From Paenibacillus glacialis (lineage in GTDB: Bacteria; Bacillota; Bacilli; Paenibacillales; Paenibacillaceae), in assembly GCF_001637205.1 (NCBI RefSeq), contig NZ_LVJH01000040.1, positions 1 to 35,155 of the forward strand: 35,155 nt of DNA. The letters are read 5' to 3'. Every line of letters starts with the position of its first letter. Positions within the stretch are counted from its first letter, which is position 1. A program made the translations under genes and the position numbers. Of the stretch, positions 30,589 to 35,155 are shown piece by piece. The notes beneath the pieces were generated by a model. That model had not been told where the DNA came from and searched no databases. It saw only the letters and a program-made list of their open reading frames with translations.

Positions 30589-31137
30589 ATGAATCAAGAA
30601 GGACTTAAGCCTGGATGGAAAGCGGAACTGTGGGATTGGATTAAAACAATTGTTGTCGTCTTTGTTGTCATGATGTTACTTAATCTATTTGTATTTAATT
30701 TGTCTATGGTTAAAGGACAATCGATGCAGCCAACGTTAGTAGAACGAGAACGGCTATTCGTCAACAAAATAATCTATGATTTCTCTGCACCTAAAAAAGG
30801 TGAAGTGGTAGTATTGCGGGATCCGAGTCAAGATGATAGTAAAAAGGACTTTCTTGTTAAACGTGTGATTGGTGTTCCCGGAGATGTGGTTGAAGTCAAA
30901 GAACACAAGTTATATCTAAATGGTCAATTACAGCAGGAAGATTATATCGATGTGGATATTCAAGATGAGGATTTCGCTGGTATTAAGCTTGCTGAGGATC
31001 AATATTTTGTCATGGGTGATAACCGTCATCTAGGGGAGAGCAAGGACAGTCGTTATTTTGGTACGGTAACATCAGATTTGATTGTCGGTAGGGCAGAATT
31101 TATATTTTGGCCAATTAATAAAATTAGAGGACTTTAG
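30589..31137 (+). CDS. sipS: Type I signal peptidase
   Basis: Membrane-bound peptidase of 182 aa that removes signal peptides outside the membrane. One N-terminal membrane helix (about 17-37) is followed by the catalytic S45 in VKGQSMQPTL and general base K91 in FLVKRVIGVPGD, then YFVMGDNRHLGESKDSRYFG, the family box E/D. Single transmembrane helix and length are of the Gram-positive SipS type. Start follows AAGAGGTG. The next gene (queG-ogt fusion) begins 26 bp downstream and may be co-transcribed. Several paralogues are usual in Bacillales, so the symbol denotes the type. Confidence 0.92.
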   Translation: MNQEGLKPGWKAELWDWIKTIVVVFVVMMLLNLFVFNLSMVKGQSMQPTLVERERLFVNKIIYDFSAPKKGEVVVLRDPSQDDSKKDFLVKRVIGVPGDVVEVKEHKLYLNGQLQQEDYIDVDIQDEDFAGIKLAEDQYFVMGDNRHLGESKDSRYFGTVTSDLIVGRAEFIFWPINKIRGL

Positions 31138-31163
31138 TCTGTAGTACAACATAAGGAGACGAT

Positions 31164-32888
31164 GTGGAGATGACGTTAGAACATGTGAAGTCACCGTATG
31201 CTCCCTCGCCATCTGTATGGGAGCAACTGAAAAGAGACATCCAATTAGCTGCACCTAGTTTAGGTATTGATGAGATTGGTTTTGCTACTGCAGATCCTTT
31301 TGTTTCGTTGAAGTCGATTTTACAGAATCACCGTGATAATGGTTATGAGTCAGGCTTCGAAGAACCTGATCTAGATAAAAGGGTGACACCCGCGTTACCG
31401 TCATCACAACCCGCATCCTTGATTGCGATTGCAGTGGCTTATCCATCCAAAATGGTAAACCCACCGAAATCGGAACCAGGAGCTTACAGAGGAATATTAG
31501 CCCGCTCTGCATGGGGAAGAGATTATCATTATGTGTTACGAGAAGCTATGCAGAAGCTTGAGGATTTCATTCGGGAGCGTGTTCCCGAAGCGGTGATAGA
31601 AAGTATGGTGGATACCGGAGCGCTGGTCGACAGAGCTGTGGCTGAACGGGCGGGTATAGGATTCAGTGCTAAGAATTGTATGATTATTTCACCGAAGTGG
31701 GGTTCTTGGATCTATCTAGGGGATATGGTAACGAACATTCCCTTTCCACCGGACACGCCTGTAACTGAAGATTGCGGTGAATGTACCAAATGTATTGATG
31801 CTTGTCCTACAGGAGCTCTTGTGGGTCCGGGACAGCTCAATGCACAGCGCTGTGTATCATTCTTGACACAAACCAAAGGGCTATTAGAAGAAGAACAGAT
31901 GCTTAAGATCGGGAATCGTCTTTATGGCTGCGACACATGCCAGATTGTTTGCCCTAAGAATCGTGGAAAAAGTTGGGATCATCACAAGGAGTTACTCCCT
32001 GACTATGAGATTGCTAAGCCACTGTTGCTACCTATTCTTGATCTTAGTAACCGAGAATTCAAGGAGAAATTTGGGGAGAGCGCGGCGGCTTGGAGAGGGA
32101 AGAAGCCTATGCAGCGCAATGCGATTATTGCATTGGGTAATTTTAAAGATCGCTCTGCCGTACCAAGACTCGAAGAAGTGCTATTAAAGGACCCGCGTTA
32201 TGAAATGAGGGGTACTGCTGCATGGGCACTAGGACGTATTGGAGGTGAGGAAGCTTTGAATAGCTTGAATAAAGGATTGGCTGTAGAAGAGGATAAATTG
32301 GTTCAGGAAATGCTAATGAAAGCGAAAGAAAAGATAGAACCGTCGACTAATGTTGAAGAAAAGCATTCTCAAGAGATTATTTATTACGATGAATTAACAA
32401 CGCCTATTGGAATATTAACGCTTTGTACATCATCGAAGGGAATCTGTTTAGTCGAAATGGATTCTTTTACTACGAAGGAAGCTATAATACAACAATGGTC
32501 ACGAAACTGGACCCAAGATGCTGTATTTATACATGACGGAGAACGTCTAACAGAAGCTAAAATTCAGTTAGAGCAATACTTTGCGGGTGAGCGGAAACAA
32601 TTCGATCTTCCGATTGATATGAGAGGCACTTTATTCCAACTACAAGTATGGACCACACTTGCCGATATTCTTTATGGGGAGACTTGTTCTCATGGACAAT
32701 TAGCGGAGGCTATTGAGCGCCCGAAAGCGGTAAAATCCGTTGGAGTAGCAACGAATAAAAATCCGATTCCGATTATCGTACCGTGTCACCGTATTATAGG
32801 TGCAGACAGTTCGCTTGCGGGCTACGTTTATGGTCACGAAATCAGAAGTCAATTGTTGTCCTTAGAGGGGTCGTTACCCGAAAGATGA
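31164..32888 (+). CDS. queG: Fused epoxyqueuosine reductase (QueG) and O6-alkylguanine-DNA alkyltransferase
   Basis: A 574-aa two-enzyme protein. Residues 1 to about 385 are QueG, the cobalamin-dependent last step of tRNA queuosine synthesis: general acid D150 in MVDTGALVDRAVAERAG, [4Fe-4S] cysteines C204, C207, C210, C214 and C230, C256, C259, C263, then a HEAT-like segment (AIIALGNFKDRSAVPRLEE, AAWALGRIGG). From about 405 a complete Ogt/MGMT-like repair domain follows (IIYYDELTTPIGILTLC), with acceptor C541 in IIVPCHRIIG. The separate enzymes are about 385 and 165 aa, so both parts are full length and joined by a short linker. Start is GTG 31164 (5 nt after AAGGAG) or ATG 31170 (11 nt). Confidence 0.9.
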   Translation: MEMTLEHVKSPYAPSPSVWEQLKRDIQLAAPSLGIDEIGFATADPFVSLKSILQNHRDNGYESGFEEPDLDKRVTPALPSSQPASLIAIAVAYPSKMVNPPKSEPGAYRGILARSAWGRDYHYVLREAMQKLEDFIRERVPEAVIESMVDTGALVDRAVAERAGIGFSAKNCMIISPKWGSWIYLGDMVTNIPFPPDTPVTEDCGECTKCIDACPTGALVGPGQLNAQRCVSFLTQTKGLLEEEQMLKIGNRLYGCDTCQIVCPKNRGKSWDHHKELLPDYEIAKPLLLPILDLSNREFKEKFGESAAAWRGKKPMQRNAIIALGNFKDRSAVPRLEEVLLKDPRYEMRGTAAWALGRIGGEEALNSLNKGLAVEEDKLVQEMLMKAKEKIEPSTNVEEKHSQEIIYYDELTTPIGILTLCTSSKGICLVEMDSFTTKEAIIQQWSRNWTQDAVFIHDGERLTEAKIQLEQYFAGERKQFDLPIDMRGTLFQLQVWTTLADILYGETCSHGQLAEAIERPKAVKSVGVATNKNPIPIIVPCHRIIGADSSLAGYVYGHEIRSQLLSLEGSLPER

Positions 32889-32932
32889 AGTATTCAGGAT
32901 AATAAGTAATTAGGCCATGTGGGGGAACATTT

Positions 32933-33967
32933 ATGAGATATGTAAATATTGCAGATGTAGAAGCAGGGCAGTTTCTCGGTAAGTCCGTATATTCAGGCAA
33001 TGGAACGGTGCTGTTGGGAGCTGGAATTCAACTAACCGTATATATGGTCAATACGCTCAATCGAATTGGCGTTACGATGCTATACATTCAGGACGCTTTA
33101 TTTGATGATGTAGAGACTGCTGAAATGCTGACCGAAGCAACGAAACAGAGTCTCATTCATGGGATCAGTGACACATTTGAAGCAGTGCGGTCAGGTAAAG
33201 AATGGAATGCGCAATTGATTGGTACAACTGTGGATACCTTGTTATCTGATGTCTTGGGTAACAAAGAATTACTTGTTCAATTAACGGATATTCGTACGGT
33301 CGACAATGCACAGTACATTCATGCCATGAATGTCTGTCTACTATCTACAGTTATGGGTATTAATATGGGTCTGAATTATATTCAGGCCAAAGAGTTGGCT
33401 ATGGGTGCCTTGTTGCATGATATTGGCAAGAACAATATTTTAAAAGATGAAGAAATTGCTCCTGGTGTGAGGAATCATCATACATGGCGAGGATATGAGA
33501 AACTCAAGAATAAACGAGAATTCAATCTCCTTATTGCTCATGTTGCTTTGCAGCATCATGAAAGAGTGGATGGGTTAGGTCTACCACGGGGCTTGGCAAA
33601 TGATGAAATTCATATATATGCCAAGATCGTTGCTGTGGCCAATACCTATGATCATTTAATCAGTCATTTGGAGGGAGATAGGGCACTTCTTCCACATGAG
33701 GCTTGCGAGGAATTGATGGCTATGTCCGAGATAGAATTAGACCGGGAAGTGCTAATTCAATTTACGAGAATGGTCTCAATCTATCCGAATGGTGCGGGAG
33801 TGAGGTTGTCTACTAAAGAGAACGGGGTTGTCGTACGTCAGCACAAAGGACTACCAGGACGACCTGTTATACGTATTATTCGGAATAGTAACGGGGATAA
33901 TCTAGAGATTGAAGAAATAGATCTTGCTGTAGAAACGACCGTCTTTATCGACAAAGTACTCGCCTAG
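32933..33967 (+). CDS. HD-GYP-type domain protein (probable c-di-GMP phosphodiesterase)
   Basis: Cytosolic protein of 344 aa. After an N-terminal region of about 120 aa the HD domain carries HDIGK (162-166), HHTWRGYEKLK (182-192), HHE (208-210) and DGLGLP (213-218), then AVANTYDHL. This is the HD-GYP arrangement, but the Tyr of GYP is Leu (GLP). Family knowledge: HD-GYP enzymes hydrolyse c-di-GMP with a bi- or trinuclear metal site; the metal ligands seem kept, so activity is plausible, though the substitution lies in the signature loop. A C-terminal extension (about 275-344) is of unknown function. Weak GGGGG-type site before the ATG. Confidence 0.82.
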   Translation: MRYVNIADVEAGQFLGKSVYSGNGTVLLGAGIQLTVYMVNTLNRIGVTMLYIQDALFDDVETAEMLTEATKQSLIHGISDTFEAVRSGKEWNAQLIGTTVDTLLSDVLGNKELLVQLTDIRTVDNAQYIHAMNVCLLSTVMGINMGLNYIQAKELAMGALLHDIGKNNILKDEEIAPGVRNHHTWRGYEKLKNKREFNLLIAHVALQHHERVDGLGLPRGLANDEIHIYAKIVAVANTYDHLISHLEGDRALLPHEACEELMAMSEIELDREVLIQFTRMVSIYPNGAGVRLSTKENGVVVRQHKGLPGRPVIRIIRNSNGDNLEIEEIDLAVETTVFIDKVLA

Positions 33968-34059
33968 AATTATATTTGCTAGCCTCTAACGGACATGCTA
34001 TGATATGTTCGTATGTAAGCGAGTAAGACAAATTCTTGTAAATTATCGAGGTGGCCGAA

Positions 34060-34293
34060 ATGAATATTGCACTTCCTATTATTACGTTAATTGTAGGATT
34101 AGCTGGCGGATTTTTCATTGGCGTATATTATTTGCGCAGACAGATGGAGAAAATGCAGAATAATCCAGAAATGCTACAAAAGATGGCTAAACAGATGGGG
34201 TACAATCTGAATGGTAAACAGATGCAAAAAGCACAGCAAATGATGAAAAATCAGCCAGCTGTTCCGAAGAGAGGCCAAAGCCGTAAAAGGTAA
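34060..34293 (+). CDS. YneF family (UPF0154) small membrane protein
   Basis: Protein of 77 aa from ATG 34060 (GAGGTGG 5 nt upstream); an in-frame GTG at 34051 lies inside that site. One N-terminal helix (ALPIITLIVGLAGGFFIGVY) anchors it, followed by RRQMEKMQNNPEMLQKMAKQ and a Met/Gln/Lys-rich tail ending QSRKR. This is the layout of B. subtilis YneF. Function unknown. It precedes folE by 46 bp and may share its transcript. Confidence 0.85.
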   Translation: MNIALPIITLIVGLAGGFFIGVYYLRRQMEKMQNNPEMLQKMAKQMGYNLNGKQMQKAQQMMKNQPAVPKRGQSRKR

Positions 34294-34339
34294 ATAATCT
34301 TTCTATCCGGGAAGTATGGCCGTGAGAGGAGGATGTACT

Positions 34340-34933
34340 GTGTCTGGAGTTAAAGATTATGTAAACACCGGAGTAGGAAACAACCGTGAAAAGATAGAAT
34401 ATCACATTGAGCAAATTCTAGGCCTAATTGGTGAGGACACTAAGCGTGAAGGTTTGCTTGAGACACCAGCACGTGTCACTCGCATGTACGAAGAAATCTT
34501 TGCGGGTTATGAAGTAGATCCTCGAGATGTGCTAGGTGTGACTTTTGATGAAAATCATGAGGAACTTGTCATTGTGAAGGATATTGTGTATTACAGTCAA
34601 TGTGAACACCACATGGCACCTTTCTTTGGGAAAATTCATATCGGATATATTCCTAGTGGTAAAATTGCTGGACTTAGTAAGTTTGCGCGATTGGTTGAGG
34701 CAGTAACTCGTCGCTTGCAGGTGCAGGAACGTATTACATCTCAAATTGCGGATATTCTTAACGAGGTATTGCAGCCGAACGGCGTAATGGTTGTCGTAGA
34801 AGGCGAGCATTTATGCATGTGTTCTCGAGGGGTTAAGAAACCTGGAAGCAAGACCGTTACTTCTGCTGTAAGAGGAATTTTCCGTGAAGATTCCGCTAGT
34901 CGTGCAGAATTTCTATCCTTGGTTAAAGACTAG
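34340..34933 (+). CDS. folE: GTP cyclohydrolase I
   Basis: First enzyme of tetrahydrofolate synthesis, making dihydroneopterin triphosphate from GTP; 197 aa. Zinc ligands C88 and H91 are in YYSQCEHHMAPFFGKIHIGY, and C159 in GEHLCMCSRG. EGLLETPARVTRMYEEIF, GLSKFARLVEAVTRRLQVQE and KTVTSAVRGIF are diagnostic. The start is GTG 34340 with AGGAGG 7 nt upstream; the ATG at 34316 would add eight residues that the family lacks. Ends at a strong terminator. Confidence 0.94.
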   Translation: MSGVKDYVNTGVGNNREKIEYHIEQILGLIGEDTKREGLLETPARVTRMYEEIFAGYEVDPRDVLGVTFDENHEELVIVKDIVYYSQCEHHMAPFFGKIHIGYIPSGKIAGLSKFARLVEAVTRRLQVQERITSQIADILNEVLQPNGVMVVVEGEHLCMCSRGVKKPGSKTVTSAVRGIFREDSASRAEFLSLVKD

Positions 34934-34950
34934 GTAATGGATTCAAAGTA

Positions 34951-34988
34951 AAAGAGGCTCTGTCGATTTATGACAGGGCCTCTTTTTT
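34951..34988 (+). terminator. Terminator of folE
   Basis: AAAGAGGCTCTGTC (34951-34964) pairs with GACAGGGCCTCTTT (34972-34985) with one G-T pair, followed by T. Confidence 0.85.
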
Positions 34989-35002
34989 AAAATGACAGAT
35001 TG

Positions 35003-35155
35003 TCAAGTCAAGTGCGACAGGGCTTCCATGAAAGCTTCGTGAGCAGACTTCCAGCCTAGACATTTACGCGGGCGATCGTTAATAAGGCGGATGGCTTCAG
35101 CAAGCTGCTTATCTGTGACCTTAGCGAAGTCATGACCTTTGGGGAAGGACGTCAG
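35003..35155 (-). CDS. IS30-family transposase, C-terminal part (cut by window edge)
   Basis: Reading the minus strand from the window edge gives 50 residues and a TGA stop at 35003-35005: FPKGHDFAKVTDKQLAEAI, then RLINDRPRKCLGWKSAHEAF. The N-x-RPRK-x-LGW motif close to the C-terminus is typical of IS30-family DDE transposases. The rest lies beyond the right edge, so it cannot be said whether the element is intact. The insertion is just after the folE terminator; I could not define the terminal inverted repeat. Confidence 0.8.
   Translation of the reverse strand: MTSFPKGHDFAKVTDKQLAEAIRLINDRPRKCLGWKSAHEAFMEALSHLT

Noticed and set aside
34949..35002. Terminal inverted repeat of the IS30 element
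   Set aside because: Only one end is in the window, so the repeat cannot be verified against its partner.

Overview
The window looks like ordinary chromosome from a low-to-moderate-GC Gram-positive of the Paenibacillus type. The grounds are strong AGGAGG-type ribosome binding sites, many intrinsic terminators, and a typical Bacillales gene set (SasA/YwaC alarmone synthetase, BdbD/BdbC thiol oxidase pair, YphP/BrxA bacilliredoxin, YneF, SipS-type signal peptidase, Yko-type ECF transporter, free-methionine-sulfoxide reductase). Genus assignment is inference; there is no rRNA or tRNA gene here. A C-terminal IS30-type transposase fragment runs off the right edge.

Layout. 1-5.5 kb: ArsB/NhaD-type transporter (minus), SasA-like (p)ppGpp synthetase, a leader region with promoter, seven-codon ORF and two terminators, a MutS2-like ATPase lacking its Smr nuclease, and fRMsr (minus). 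5.6-9.1 kb: a compact O2/NO-detoxification operon (flavodiiron protein, rubredoxin reductase, rubredoxin, Crp/Fnr regulator) behind an FNR-type box placed at -41.5. 9.4-12.9 kb: a large TPM-domain coiled-coil protein and an esterase. 13.1-14.3 kb: BdbD/BdbC. 14.4-18.1 kb: GNAT enzyme plus an ECF transporter (ykoC-, ykoE- and ykoD-like). 18.2-21.9 kb: two MFS exporters around a MarR regulator. 22.2-25.4 kb: BaiN-type flavoprotein (minus) and a membrane sensor kinase. 25.5-28.8 kb: bacilliredoxin, NadE, AcpS, MutY. 28.9-34.9 kb: SodA (minus), GNAT, signal peptidase I, a QueG-Ogt fusion, an HD-GYP-like protein, YneF-like protein and FolE.

Most unusual signals. (1) A stretch of about 500 bp inside the ykoD-like ATPase gene (16781-17274) is strongly GC-rich and is almost completely tiled by consecutive short perfect or near-perfect inverted repeats, with the reading frame intact; the encoded first ATPase domain has lost catalytic residues. 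(2) The MutS2-like gene lies behind a promoter, a MTGYVLN leader ORF, a 12-bp long-range complement to that ORF and two tandem intrinsic terminators, which resembles ribosome-dependent attenuation. (3) A structured repeat of about 105 bp occurs twice, 26 kb apart, with arms that differ but still pair. (4) QueG and an O6-alkylguanine transferase are fused in one reading frame.

Many genes concern redox, nitrosative or genome stress (fRMsr, flavodiiron operon, BdbCD, bacilliredoxin, SodA, MutY, Ogt), but they sit in separate transcription units divided by terminators and need not form one regulon.
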